In this document: positions 7,627 to 16,445 of the stretch, piece by piece
Layout: each line of letters starts with the position of its first letter
How positions within the stretch are numbered: position 1 is the first letter of the stretch
Assembly (NCBI GenBank): GCA_000613465.1
Contig: BAJA01000037.1
Coordinates: 1 to 53,486, forward strand
Source of the DNA: Bacteroides nordii WAL 11050 = JCM 12987
GTDB lineage: Bacteria; Bacteroidota; Bacteroidia; Bacteroidales; Bacteroidaceae
DNA length: 53,486 nt
Direction of reading: 5' to 3'
Notes under the pieces: generated by a model
Database searches by the model: none
The model's input: the letters and a program-made list of their open reading frames with translations, nothing else
Told to the model about the DNA's origin: nothing
Program-made: the position numbers and the translations under genes

Positions 7627-9668
7627 ATGATAAAAAAGATATTAGTAGCACTTATGCTACTGCCCACGCTGGTGTATGCTCAAATAAATACAGAGCGGGT
7701 AATGATGATTGCCCGTAATGCGCTTTATTTTGAAGACTATGTGCTTTCTATCCAATATTTTAATCAGGTAATCAATGCGAAACCCTATTTGTACGAGCCA
7801 TATTTTTTCAGAGGCCTGGCTAAAATAAATCTGGATGACTTTCAGGGTGCGGAGGCTGATTGTGATAAAGCTATCGAGCGTAATCCTTTTGTAGTGGGAG
7901 CTTACCAGATTCGAGGGTTGGCCCGTATCCGGCAGAATAAGTATGGTGGTGCGATTGAAGATTATCAGAAAGCCCTGTTTTATGCCCCGGAGAATGTTAC
8001 GTTGTGGCACAATCTGACTCTATGCCATATTCAGAAAAAAGATTATAAAGCTGCAGAAGAAGATTTGGGTAAATTATTGGCTATATCTCCCAAATATACA
8101 CGAGCCTATCTTATGCGTGGTGAAGTGGCTTTAAAGCAGCAGGATACTATCAGGGCACTGAATGATTTTAATACAGCTATCGAACTGGATAAATATGATC
8201 CGGATGCATGGTCGTCACGGGCTATTGTACAGTTACAACAATCCAAGTATGCAGAGGCCGAATCCGATTTCAACCAGGCTATTCGCCTGAGTGCCCGGAA
8301 TGCCGGGAATTATATTAATCGTGCTTTGGCTCGCTTCCATCAAAACAATCTGAGAGGGGCCATGAGCGACTATGACCTCGCTTTAGATATAGATCCAAAC
8401 AATTTTATCGGGCATTATAACCGTGGTTTGCTGCGTGCACAAGTAGGAGATGATAACCGTGCTATTGAAGATTTTAACTTTGTGCTTGAAATAGAACCGG
8501 ATAATATGATGGCTACCTTTAACCGTGGATTGTTGCGTGCACAAACGGGAGATTACCGGGGAGCGATCAAGGATTATACTACAGTTATTGATCAGTATCC
8601 TAACTTCCTGGCCGGTTATTATCAGCGTGCTGAAGCCAGAAAGAAAATAGGAGACCGTAAAGGAGCCGAAGCGGATGATTTCAAAATTATGAAGATGCAG
8701 CTCGATCGTCAGAATGGTGTGTCAAATAAAGATGTGGCACAAAATAATAAAGATGATAAGGCTGAGAATAATGAAGATGAGGAAGACGAAGGCAAGACAC
8801 GTAAGAAGTCGGATAAAAATATGAATAACTATCGTAAGATAGTGATAGCAGACGATTCTGAACAGGAACGGCAGTACAAGAGCGATTACCGGGGCAGGGT
8901 ACAGGATCGCAACGTGAATATCAAGCCCGAACCGATGTTTGCACTTACTTATTATGAGAAGATGAGTGATGTGAAGCGTTCCGTAAACTATCATACCTAC
9001 ATTGATGAACTGAACCAGACGGGTATATTCCGAAGCGCCTGCGTCTCACTAATATGGAAGCGCCATTGACTGAAGAGCAGGTTAAGTTCCATTTTGCATT
9101 GATCGATGCTCATACTTCTGCCATTGTGGAAGATGAGAAGAGTGCTGCGAAACGTTTTGCCCGTGCGCTCGATTTTTATCTTGTACAAGATTTTACAAGT
9201 TCGGTTGACGACCTGACACAAGCCATCTTGCTGGATGATACATTCTTCCCTGCTTACTTTATGAGAGCTTTGGTGCGTTGTAAACAGTTGGAGTATCAAA
9301 AAGCCGAAGAAGCTACAAGTGCCAAACAGGGTATCGATTCGTCTCATAAGGAGATCGGCGCGGTAGATTATGATGCGGTAATAGCAGACTTAAACCGTGT
9401 GATTGCTTTGGCACCCGATTTCGTTTATGCTTACTACAATCGTGCCAATGTGTCGGCAATGTTGAAAGATTATCGTTCTGCATTGGTCGATTATGACAAA
9501 GCCATCGAGTTGAATCATGATTTTGCAGATGCGTATTATAACCGTGGATTGACCCATATTTTCCTGGGTAATAATAAGCAAGGTATTACAGATTTGAGTA
9601 AGGCAGGTGAACTGGGTATTGTTTCGGCATACAATATTATTAAACGTTTCACCGATCAGATGGAATAA
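7627..9668 (+). CDS. secreted tetratricopeptide-repeat protein, frameshifted
   Basis: The protein starts MIKKILVALMLLPTLVYAQ, a Sec signal peptide, and continues with about ten TPR units (for example YKAAEEDLGKLLAISPKYTRAY, DNRAIEDFNFVLEIEPDN). A charged low-complexity stretch (NNKDDKAENNEDEEDEGKTR) follows, then further TPRs. The frame breaks near 9030. Restoring one C (TTCCGAAG to TTCCCGAAG) joins it as GIFPKRLRLTNMEAPLTEEQ to the second half, ending at 9668, for about 680 residues. TPR arrays mediate protein contacts; a periplasmic or outer-membrane scaffolding role is likely. No specific partner can be named. Confidence 0.8.
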
Positions 9669-9753
9669 CATTTTTTTTATAAATAATAGAAAACTCAAAA
9701 AGATTTAGCTATTTTTGCACCAAAAAGTAAATATAAACTGCACCTTGGCATAA

Positions 9754-9801
9754 AAAATGAACGAGTTCATTTTATTCTGCTCTCGGTTTGCACTATCTTT
9801 G
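9754..9801 (+). promoter_or_regulatory. thrS promoter with overlapping palindrome
   Basis: The -7 element TATCTTTG lies at 9794-9801. An inverted repeat AAAATGAAC-GA-GTTCATTTT occupies 9754-9773, over the -33 region, and looks like an operator. A second -7-like TATTTTTG lies upstream at 9710-9717. Confidence 0.5.
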
Positions 9802-9832
9802 CGTGCTAAAAAGAAAAATATAACATCACATT

Positions 9833-11772
9833 ATGATAAAGATAACATTTCCCGATGGCTCTGTTCGTGAATATAACGAGGGAGTGAACGGTTTGCAAAT
9901 TGCAGAAAGTATCAGTTCGCGACTGGCACAGGACGTACTGGCTTGTGGCGTGAACGGTGAAATTTATGATTTAGGTCGCCCTATTAATGAAGATGCTTCT
10001 ATCGTACTTTATAAGTGGGAGGACGAAGAAGGTAAACATGCCTTCTGGCATACAAGTGCTCACTTGCTGGCAGAAGCATTGCAGGAACTTTATCCAGCAT
10101 ACAGTTTGGTATTGGGCCGGCTATTGAGAATGGTTTTTACTATGATGTTGATCCGGGTGAAGCTGTGATCAAGGAAGCTGATCTGCCGGTTATTGAAGCC
10201 AAAATGGCAGAGTTGGTGGCAAAGAAAGAGGCTGTGGTTCGTGCAGACATTGCAAAAAACGATGCTTTGAAAATGTTTGGTGATCGTGGTGAAACCTACA
10301 AATGCGAATTGATTTCCGAATTGGAAGACGGTCATATTACTACCTATACGCAAGGAGCTTTTACAGATCTTTGCCGTGGTCCTCACTTGCTGACAACCGC
10401 TCCGATCAAGGCTATCAAACTGACTTCTGTGGCAGGTGCATACTGGCGTGGTCATGAAGACCGTAAGATGCTGACTCGTATTTATGGTATTACTTTCCCG
10501 AAAAAGAAAATGCTGGATGAATACCTGACACTGATGGAAGAAGCTAAAAAGCGCGATCATCGTAAGATTGGTAAGGAAATGCAGCTCTTTATGTTCTCTG
10601 ATACAGTGGGTAAGGGACTTCCGATGTGGTTGCCAAAGGGAACTGCACTTCGTTTGCGCCTGCAAGAGTTCTTGCGTCGTATCCAGACCCGTTATGATTA
10701 TCAGGAAGTGATAACTCCGCCTATCGGTAATAAATTGTTGTATGTAACTTCCGGACACTATGCCAAATATGGTAAAGATGCTTTCCAACCGATACATACC
10801 CCTGAGGAAGGCGAAGAGTACTTCTTGAAACCAATGAACTGTCCGCATCATTGCGAGATTTATAAGAATTTCCCGCGTTCGTACAAAGACCTTCCTTTGC
10901 GTCTTGCAGAGTTTGGTACGGTATGCCGTTACGAACAAAGTGGTGAGCTTCACGGTTTGACTCGTGTACGTAGTTTCACACAGGATGATGCGCACATTTT
11001 CTGCCGTCCGGATCAGGTGAAGGGTGAATTCCTTCGCGTAATGGATATTATCTCCATTGTGTTCCGTTCGATGGACTTTACTAACTTTGAGGCTCAGATT
11101 TCTCTGCGTGATAAGGTTAATCGTGAGAAATATATCGGTAGTGATGAGAATTGGGAAAAGGCAGAGCAAGCCATCATTGAAGCCTGTGAAGAAAAAGGTT
11201 TGAAGGCTAAAATAGAATATGGAGAGGCTGCTTTCTATGGTCCTAAGCTTGACTTTATGGTGAAAGATGCCATCGGTCGTCGTTGGCAGTTGGGAACAAT
11301 CCAGGTAGATTATAACCTGCCGGAGCGTTTTGAACTCGAATATATGGGATCTGATAATCAGAAACATCGTCCGGTGATGATTCATCGTGCTCCTTTCGGA
11401 TCGATGGAACGCTTTGTGGCAGTGCTTATTGAGCATACAGCTGGTAAGTTCCCGTTGTGGCTGACACCCGATCAGGTAGTCATTCTGCCAATCAGTGAAA
11501 AGTTTAATGATTACGCAGAACAGGTAAAGATGTATCTGAGAACACACGAAGTCCGTGCGATTGTTGACGATCGTAATGAAAAGATTGGTCGTAAGATACG
11601 CGATAATGAAATGAAACGTATTCCTTACATGCTGATTGTGGGTGAGAAAGAGGCCGAAAACGGTGAAGTTTCAGTTCGCAGACAAGGTGAAGGCGATAAA
11701 GGGACTATGAAATTTGAAGAATTTGCTAAAATTTTGAACGAAGAAGTTCAGAATATGATAAATAAGTGGTAA
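9833..11772 (+). CDS. thrS: threonyl-tRNA synthetase, frameshifted
   Basis: This enzyme charges tRNA-Thr. The N-terminal TGS domain is MIKITFPDGSVREYNEGVNG. The editing domain contains HTSAH (residues 73-77). The class II catalytic core includes PMNCPHHCEIYKN and the GELHGLTRVRSFTQDDAHIF region. The C-terminal anticodon-binding domain includes VVILPISEKFNDYAEQV. The frame breaks near 10096; restoring one G (CCAGC to CCAGGC) gives [20 protein letters not shown] and a protein of about 646 residues, normal length. The gene is essential, so the shift is almost certainly a sequence error. It heads the thrS-infC-rpmI-rplT cluster and has its own promoter. Confidence 0.93.
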
Positions 11773-11844
11773 CTTTGCGCGCAATTAATAAATTAAAATA
11801 AATTGGTAGACAATAAAAAACAACAAGGAAGTAAACGTTATTTG

Positions 11845-12456
11845 ATGAAGAATGACAGCTTAAAAGGGCAGTACAGAATCAATGAACAGATTCGAGCCAA
11901 AGAAGTACGCATCGTAAGCGATGATATAGAGCCTAAGGTATATCCTATTTTCCAGGCCTTGAAGATGGCTGAAGAAAAAGAACTTGACCTGGTGGAAATT
12001 TCACCTAATGCAGAACCCCCTGTTTGTCGTATTATTGACTACTCTAAATTTCTTTACCAGCAGAAGAAGCGTCAGAAGGAACAAAAGGCCAAGCAAGTGA
12101 AGGTGAACGTAAAAGAAATACGTTTCGGACCTCAGACAGATGACCATGATTATAACTTTAAGTTGAAGCATGCGAAAGGATTTCTGGAAGATGGTGACAA
12201 AGTGAAGGCTTATGTATTCTTTAAAGGACGTTCTATTCTTTTTAAAGAACAAGGTGAGGTGTTGTTATTGCGTTTTGCCAATGATCTGGAAGATTATGCA
12301 AAAGTAGATCAGTTGCCTGTTTTGGAAGGGAAGCGTATGATTATCCAGCTTTCTCCTAAAAAGAAGGAAGGGACTTCTAAAAAGCCTGCTGCTCCTAAGG
12401 TAGTTGCGCCCAAAGTTGCAGCTCCGAAAGCGAGCGAAGAGCCAACTGAAGAATAA
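11845..12456 (+). CDS. infC: translation initiation factor IF-3
   Basis: IF-3 binds the 30S subunit and polices start-codon selection. The N-domain is YRINEQIRAKEVRIVSDD and the linker/C-domain is FLYQQKKRQKEQKAKQVKVN ... EIRFGPQTDDHDYNFKLKHA. The C-terminus has a Lys/Pro/Ala-rich tail (APKVVAPKVAAPKA) beyond the core. I prefer the ATG at 11845 (MKNDSLKGQYRINEQ). The frame is open to a TTG at 11803, 30 nt after thrS; infC often uses unusual starts for autoregulation, so the longer form (217 residues) cannot be excluded. Confidence 0.93.
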   Translation: MKNDSLKGQYRINEQIRAKEVRIVSDDIEPKVYPIFQALKMAEEKELDLVEISPNAEPPVCRIIDYSKFLYQQKKRQKEQKAKQVKVNVKEIRFGPQTDDHDYNFKLKHAKGFLEDGDKVKAYVFFKGRSILFKEQGEVLLLRFANDLEDYAKVDQLPVLEGKRMIIQLSPKKKEGTSKKPAAPKVVAPKVAAPKASEEPTEE

Positions 12457-12524
12457 GAAAGAAATGCGTAACGCGCCAGGTATAGTGCGTTGCCATATAA
12501 TTTAATAATTTAAAATCAAGTAAG

Positions 12525-12722
12525 ATGCCAAAGATGAAGACTAACTCCGGTTCTAAAAAAAGGTTTACCCTTACCGGAACAGGTAAAATCAAAAGAAAGC
12601 ACGCTTTTCACAGTCATATTTTGACTAAGAAAACTAAGAAGAGAAAAAGAAATCTGTGCTACTCTACAACTGTTGATGCAACAAATGTAAGCCAGGTTAA
12701 GGAGCTCTTAGCTATGAAGTAA
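12525..12722 (+). CDS. rpmI: ribosomal protein L35
   Basis: This protein of 65 residues has the typical bL35 sequence MPKMKTNSGSKKRFTLTGTG, rich in Lys and Arg. It lies in the conserved infC-rpmI-rplT order. A small imperfect hairpin (AACGCGC...GTGCGTT) precedes it. Confidence 0.97.
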   Translation: MPKMKTNSGSKKRFTLTGTGKIKRKHAFHSHILTKKTKKRKRNLCYSTTVDATNVSQVKELLAMK

Positions 12723-12756
12723 TCAAAAGCGTAAAAGTATTATTAAAGTATTAACC

Positions 12757-12805
12757 GAATGCATTAGCTTTAAGTTCGCTACGTGAAGTAACGGCGCTAA
12801 CATTC
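12757..12805 (+). promoter_or_regulatory. stem-loop between rpmI and rplT
   Basis: GAATG (12757-12761) and TTAGC (12764-12768) pair with GCTAA and CATTC (12796-12805), leaving a CA bulge and a 27-nt loop that can itself fold. It lies 17 nt before the rplT start and has no T-run. It may be a translational control site for L20. Confidence 0.45.
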
Positions 12806-12821
12806 AAAAAAGAGTAAAACT

Positions 12822-13172
12822 ATGCCAAGATCAGTAAATCATGTTGCTTCAAAAGCAAGAAGAAAGAAAATTTTGAAATTGACCAGAGGTTACTTTGGTG
12901 CAAGAAAAAATGTTTGGACCGTAGCTAAAAACACTTGGGAGAAGGGTTTGACATACGCGTTCCGTGACCGTAGAAATAAGAAAAGAAACTTCCGCGCTCT
13001 CTGGATACAACGTATCAATGCTGCTGCACGTCTTGAAGGAATGTCATATTCTAAGTTGATGGGTGGTTTGCACAAAGCCGGTATCGAAATAAACCGCAAG
13101 GTTTTGGCTGATTTAGCAGTAAATCATCCGGAAGCTTTCAAGGCTGTAGTTGCTAAAGCAAAAGCTGCTTAA
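12822..13172 (+). CDS. rplT: ribosomal protein L20
   Basis: This protein of 116 residues has the bL20 hallmark sequence MPRSVNHVASKARRKKILKL and AFRDRRNKKRNFRALWIQRI. L20 is an early 50S assembly protein and often represses its own operon in other bacteria. It is last in the cluster and is followed by a strong terminator. Confidence 0.97.
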   Translation: MPRSVNHVASKARRKKILKLTRGYFGARKNVWTVAKNTWEKGLTYAFRDRRNKKRNFRALWIQRINAAARLEGMSYSKLMGGLHKAGIEINRKVLADLAVNHPEAFKAVVAKAKAA

Positions 13173-13196
13173 GTCACACAGTGTAAGAATTATAGG

Positions 13197-13227
13197 TGCC
13201 GGTTGCTGTAAAGCAACCGGCATTTTT
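13197..13227 (+). terminator. intrinsic terminator after rplT
   Basis: TGCCGGTTGCT (13197-13207) pairs perfectly with AGCAACCGGCA (13212-13222) across GTAA, followed by five T. It ends the thrS-infC-rpmI-rplT transcript. Confidence 0.92.
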
Positions 13228-13317
13228 CTTTTCCGGAACTCCCTCTGGATGGGAGGAAAAGTTACTTTGAGGGTAAACAAAAAGCGGCTTTTCCTTGTTT
13301 ATATCATACAAAGTTGT

Positions 13318-13325
13318 TACATTTG
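13318..13325 (+). promoter_or_regulatory. promoter of the 6S-like RNA (TACATTTG)
   Basis: TACATTTG fits the -7 consensus, with a CTTGTTT -33 candidate at about 13294. It precedes a structured non-coding stretch with its own terminator. Confidence 0.6.
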
Positions 13326-13332
13326 TGTAGTT

Positions 13333-13517
13333 AAAATATTAGCCGTATCGACTTGATCGGGAAACTCTTCAAATTAATCTGATAAACCGAGAACGCTTCA
13401 GCTCTCAATGGCGGGCCACATCCTTCGGGACAGCTTAATGCCGGTGGATTACAAAGGGGGCGAGCACTCAAATCTTGTTCTATCAGAGTTTCATCACATC
13501 GTCGGTGCGGCTTTTTT
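13333..13517 (+). ncRNA. ssrS: 6S-like RNA (Bacteroidales-1 type)
   Basis: This region of about 185 nt lacks a convincing ORF and folds as a long closed rod. GCCGTATCGA (13342-13351) pairs over all ten positions with TCGGTGCGGC (13502-13511) using G-U pairs. GAAACTC (13361-13367) pairs with GAGTTTC (13486-13492). A T-run at 13512-13517 forms the terminator, and a promoter lies just upstream. The Bacteroidales-1 RNA motif, later considered a 6S RNA, is known to lie downstream of L20 genes, exactly this place. 6S RNA sequesters RNA polymerase holoenzyme. The class is assigned from position and fold, without a covariance-model search; the transcript ends are estimates. Confidence 0.75.
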
Positions 13518-13532
13518 ATACCCCTCCTCTTT

Positions 13533-14300
13533 ATGATATTTTATTTTTCTGGTACAGGAAACTCTAAGTGGATTGCAGAGCAGCTTGCTGGTGTGCTGAA
13601 AGAACAATTGATATTCATTCCGGAAGCTATGCGGAATGCAGTTACCCATTACGAGTTGGCCGATAAAGAGAAGGTCGGTTTTGTGTTTCCTATTTATTCC
13701 TGGGGGCCTCCTCCTATTGTTCTCCAATTCTTGCAGGGTTTATCTTTGTCTAATTATCATAGTCAGTATTTCTTTTTTGTGTGTTCGTGTGGTGATGATA
13801 CCGGGTTGGCTCAGCAGGTGTTTTGCGACGCGGTGGCTGCGAAGAGATGGAGATGTGATGCGGGATTCTCGGTTACTATGCCTAATAATTATGTACTGCT
13901 TCCGGGGTTTGATGTAGACTCTAAGGAGGTGGAGAAGCGGAAGCTGGATGATGCTGTTCAAAGAGTGGCCGAAGTGGGAGAGATGATTGAGGAGAGAACT
14001 AAATCTTTTCAGTGTAACGAAGGGCGTTTTCCTTTTATCAAAACGAAGTTGATTAATCCTCTCTTTATCAAGAAGGGCATATCAGTAGGAAAATTTCATG
14101 TAACGGATGCTTGTATTGCCTGTAAGCGGTGTGAGAAGGTTTGTCCGATGTTGAATATCGTGATGGTGGGTTGGAAACCGGTTTGGGGAGCAGATTGTAC
14201 TTCCTGCCTGGCTTGCTATCATGTATGTCCGCAGAAGGCTGTGCAGTATGGGAAAGCTACAAAGAAAAAGGGGCAATACTTTAATCCGAATGTAAAATGA
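13533..14300 (+). CDS. EFR1-family flavodoxin/ferredoxin fusion
   Basis: This protein of 255 residues joins an N-terminal flavodoxin-like domain, with the FMN phosphate loop FSGTGNS (5-11), to two [4Fe-4S] clusters: C194/197/200/204 (CIACKRCEKVCP) and C222/225/228/232 (CTSCLACYHVCP). EFR1-type proteins carry electrons in anaerobes, but their partner is generally unknown. It starts 16 nt after the terminator of the 6S-like RNA and converges on xpt. No signal peptide is seen, so it is cytoplasmic. Confidence 0.85.
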   Translation: MIFYFSGTGNSKWIAEQLAGVLKEQLIFIPEAMRNAVTHYELADKEKVGFVFPIYSWGPPPIVLQFLQGLSLSNYHSQYFFFVCSCGDDTGLAQQVFCDAVAAKRWRCDAGFSVTMPNNYVLLPGFDVDSKEVEKRKLDDAVQRVAEVGEMIEERTKSFQCNEGRFPFIKTKLINPLFIKKGISVGKFHVTDACIACKRCEKVCPMLNIVMVGWKPVWGADCTSCLACYHVCPQKAVQYGKATKKKGQYFNPNVK

Positions 14301-14342
14301 CTGACGGCGGCCGGATTTCTAAAATCCGAATATAAAGTGTTC

Positions 14343-14362
14343 CCTGTAGTTCGCGCTACAGG
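14343..14362. terminator. short hairpin between convergent genes
   Basis: CCTGTAG pairs with CTACAGG around a six-base loop, between the ferredoxin gene and the xpt stop. The T-run is weak, so terminator function is tentative. Confidence 0.4.
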
Positions 14363-14363
14363 A

Positions 14364-14930
14364 TTATCTGATTTTTATCTGGCAGTTTGATAAATCTTCG
14401 ATGATGGCCAGGCTTTCTACACGTACACCTTGTTCTTCAAGTGTTTTCCGGCCATGTTGAAAGGCTTTCTCTATAATGAATCCCATTCCTACCAGATTGG
14501 CGCCCGATTGCTTGATCAGGTCCAGCACGCCGAGGGCGGCATTTCCATAGGCGAGAAAATCGTCGACAAAGAGCACATTGTCTTCGGGGGTGAGGAAATC
14601 GGAGCTGATAACTACTTCATAGTCACGATCTTTGGTGAAGGAGTGTACGGTGGTGCTCAATGCGTTCTGAATGGTTTTGGGCGATTTCTTTTTGGCAAAT
14701 ACAACGGGGAGGTCCATGAGATAGCCGGTCATGATGGCGGGGGCAATGCCGCTGGCTTCTATGGTCATGATTTTATTGACATTGGTGGCGGCGAAGCGGC
14801 GAACAAATTCTACTCCGATGGATTTCATTAATACAGGGTCCATCTGATGGTTGATGAAGCTGTCTACTTTGAGGATACCGCCTTCAAAGCATCTTCCGTC
14901 TTGCTGTATTCTTTTCTTTAATAATTGCAT
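14364..14930 (-). CDS. xpt: xanthine phosphoribosyltransferase
   Basis: This protein of 188 residues salvages xanthine to XMP using PRPP. The start MQLLKKRIQQDGRCFEGGIL is that of the family; an in-frame upstream extension to 14954 is ignored. The PRPP-binding motif VLFVDDFLAYGNA lies at 119-131, and IEASGIAPA (58-66) is the type-I PRTase phosphate loop region. No purine riboswitch is evident upstream. It lies downstream of the aryl-CoA ligase gene on the same strand but is separated by repeats, so it probably has its own promoter. Confidence 0.93.
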   Translation of the reverse strand: MQLLKKRIQQDGRCFEGGILKVDSFINHQMDPVLMKSIGVEFVRRFAATNVNKIMTIEASGIAPAIMTGYLMDLPVVFAKKKSPKTIQNALSTTVHSFTKDRDYEVVISSDFLTPEDNVLFVDDFLAYGNAALGVLDLIKQSGANLVGMGFIIEKAFQHGRKTLEEQGVRVESLAIIEDLSNCQIKIR

Positions 14931-14951
14931 AATGAATAAGGAAAATGGGGA

Positions 14952-15033
14952 CATATCAACGTGTCATTTGCTAAAGAAGTTGATATGCCAATGCGCAATT
15001 CGGGGAGGGAGGGCCTCCTGATTGGCGCATTGG
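14952..15033. repeat. paired inverted repeats between xpt and the ligase gene
   Basis: CATATCAAC (14952-14960) pairs with GTTGATATG (14979-14987). Immediately next, CCAATGCGC (14988-14996) pairs with GCGCATTGG (15025-15033). The motif TTGATATGCCAAT resembles TTGATGTGCCAAT at about 16376, so the two are probably copies of one dispersed element. Confidence 0.6.
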
Positions 15034-15041
15034 TGTATTTA

Positions 15042-16349
15042 TTATATATTGTTTCTCAGGTCTTTTACCCTTACTGCTTTGCCTTCGCTTTGGGGGAGAG
15101 AGCCTTTTTTGACCAGTTTAAGTTTGGGGGTAACCAGTATTTCATCTTTAAGCTGGCGGGTGATTTCTTTGCGGATGCGCTCCAGTTCGATGTAGTTATC
15201 GGTAGAGAGATCGCTCAGTTCTACTTCGACGATCATTTCGTCTTGGTTGTTGACTGTCTCCAGGGTGATGAGGTAGTTGCTGCCCAATTGTGGGAATTGC
15301 ACGAGTATCTTTTCCACCTGCATCGGGAAGATGTTGACTCCTTTGATGATGAACATGTCGTCACTGCGTCCTTTGATGCGGTCTATGCGCAGATGAGTGC
15401 GTCCGCAGGGGCATTTCCCGGGTAGGATGCGGGTGAGGTCGCGGGTACGGTAGCGGAGCAGGGGCATCATTTCGCGGTCGAGGGTGGTGAGTACAAGCTC
15501 TCCGATTTCTCCTTCCGGAACGGGTTCTCCTGTTTCGGGATCGATGATTTCTACAAAATAGCAGTCTTCCCAGAAGTGCATGCCGTTTTGTTCGGTGCAC
15601 TCGAAGGCTACACCGGGACCGTTCATTTCTGTCATTCCGAAGCTGTTGTAGGCTTTGACGCCCAGCATGCGTTCTATTTTCCTCCGTTGTTCGTCTGTGT
15701 GAGGTTCGGCTCCGATGACGAGGGTTTTCAGGGTGGTGCCTGTGGGGTCTAGTCCTTCTTCCTGAAAGACTTCTGCCAGGCGTATGGCATAGCTGGGAAT
15801 GGCATGTAAGGCGGTGGTTTTGAAGTCGTTGATGAATTTTATCTGCCGTTTGCTGTTGCCTGCGGCGGCTGGTACGGTGAGTGCCCCCAGGCGTTCGGCT
15901 CCGTACTGGAATCCGAGGCCACCGGTAAACATACCGTAACCGGAACTGTTTTGAAATACATCCGTTTTGCGGATGCCTACCATGTAGAGGCAACGGGCAA
16001 CGAGGTTTGCCCAGGAGTCGAGGTCGTGCTGTGAATGTACGATGACGGTGGGGTTTCCGGTGGTTCCACTTGAGGAGTGGATGCGTACGCCATCTCTTTG
16101 CATGTTGCCGGCTACGAGTCCGAAGGGGTAGTAGGCGCGCATGTCGGTTTTGGTGGTGAAGGGTATTTTCCGGATGTCGTCCAGTGTCTGGATGGACTGG
16201 GCGGTGATGCCGTGTTCTTTAAAGACCTTTTGGTAATAAGGAGCATTTGCTGCTATTGAAACTGTTTTCCGGAGCCGTTGCAGTTGTAGTTCGTTCAGCT
16301 TTTCGCGGCTCATGGTTTCTATATCTTCTTCCCAGTATGTTGTATTCAT
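15042..16349 (-). CDS. paaK: phenylacetate/aryl-CoA ligase (PaaK-like)
   Basis: This protein of 435 residues activates an aryl acid with ATP and CoA to give aryl-CoA. The adenylation motif SSSGTTGNPT is at about 91-100, with YNSFGMTEMNGPG and the C-terminal GRSDDMFIIKGVNIFPMQVE hinge typical of PaaK. I start at MNTTYWEEDIE; the frame extends 7 codons further. It follows iorA and iorB on the same strand. This gene trio links arylpyruvates and aryl-CoA, either in fermentation of aromatic amino acids or in their synthesis from aryl acids, as known for Bacteroides using phenylacetate. Substrate choice among phenylacetate and indoleacetate is not visible. Confidence 0.88.
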   Translation of the reverse strand: MNTTYWEEDIETMSREKLNELQLQRLRKTVSIAANAPYYQKVFKEHGITAQSIQTLDDIRKIPFTTKTDMRAYYPFGLVAGNMQRDGVRIHSSSGTTGNPTVIVHSQHDLDSWANLVARCLYMVGIRKTDVFQNSSGYGMFTGGLGFQYGAERLGALTVPAAAGNSKRQIKFINDFKTTALHAIPSYAIRLAEVFQEEGLDPTGTTLKTLVIGAEPHTDEQRRKIERMLGVKAYNSFGMTEMNGPGVAFECTEQNGMHFWEDCYFVEIIDPETGEPVPEGEIGELVLTTLDREMMPLLRYRTRDLTRILPGKCPCGRTHLRIDRIKGRSDDMFIIKGVNIFPMQVEKILVQFPQLGSNYLITLETVNNQDEMIVEVELSDLSTDNYIELERIRKEITRQLKDEILVTPKLKLVKKGSLPQSEGKAVRVKDLRNNI

Positions 16350-16380
16350 GGTTTTTATTAATTGGAGCAATGGAGTTGAT

Positions 16381-16423
16381 GTGCCAATTGTGCTGCGGTG
16401 GTTTGGACGCGGACAATTGGCAC
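16381..16423. repeat. inverted repeat between paaK and iorB
   Basis: GTGCCAATTGT (16381-16391) pairs perfectly with ACAATTGGCAC (16413-16423). It lies within the presumed iorA-iorB-paaK transcript and resembles the repeat at 14979-15033. Confidence 0.6.
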
Positions 16424-16445
16424 ATTGTGTTGTATCACATTGGTG

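Noticed and set aside
10090..11547. Minus-strand ORF of 485 codons inside thrS
   Set aside because: It is fully antisense to the conserved threonyl-tRNA synthetase core and has His/Cys-rich, non-protein-like composition.
11803..11844. TTG start giving a longer IF-3
   Set aside because: The extra 14 residues lack conservation in my memory of the family and there is no ribosome binding sequence. Kept only as an alternative because infC often uses rare start codons.
14931..15041. Purine riboswitch upstream of xpt
   Set aside because: The region consists of two inverted repeats with no sequence resembling the conserved three-way junction.
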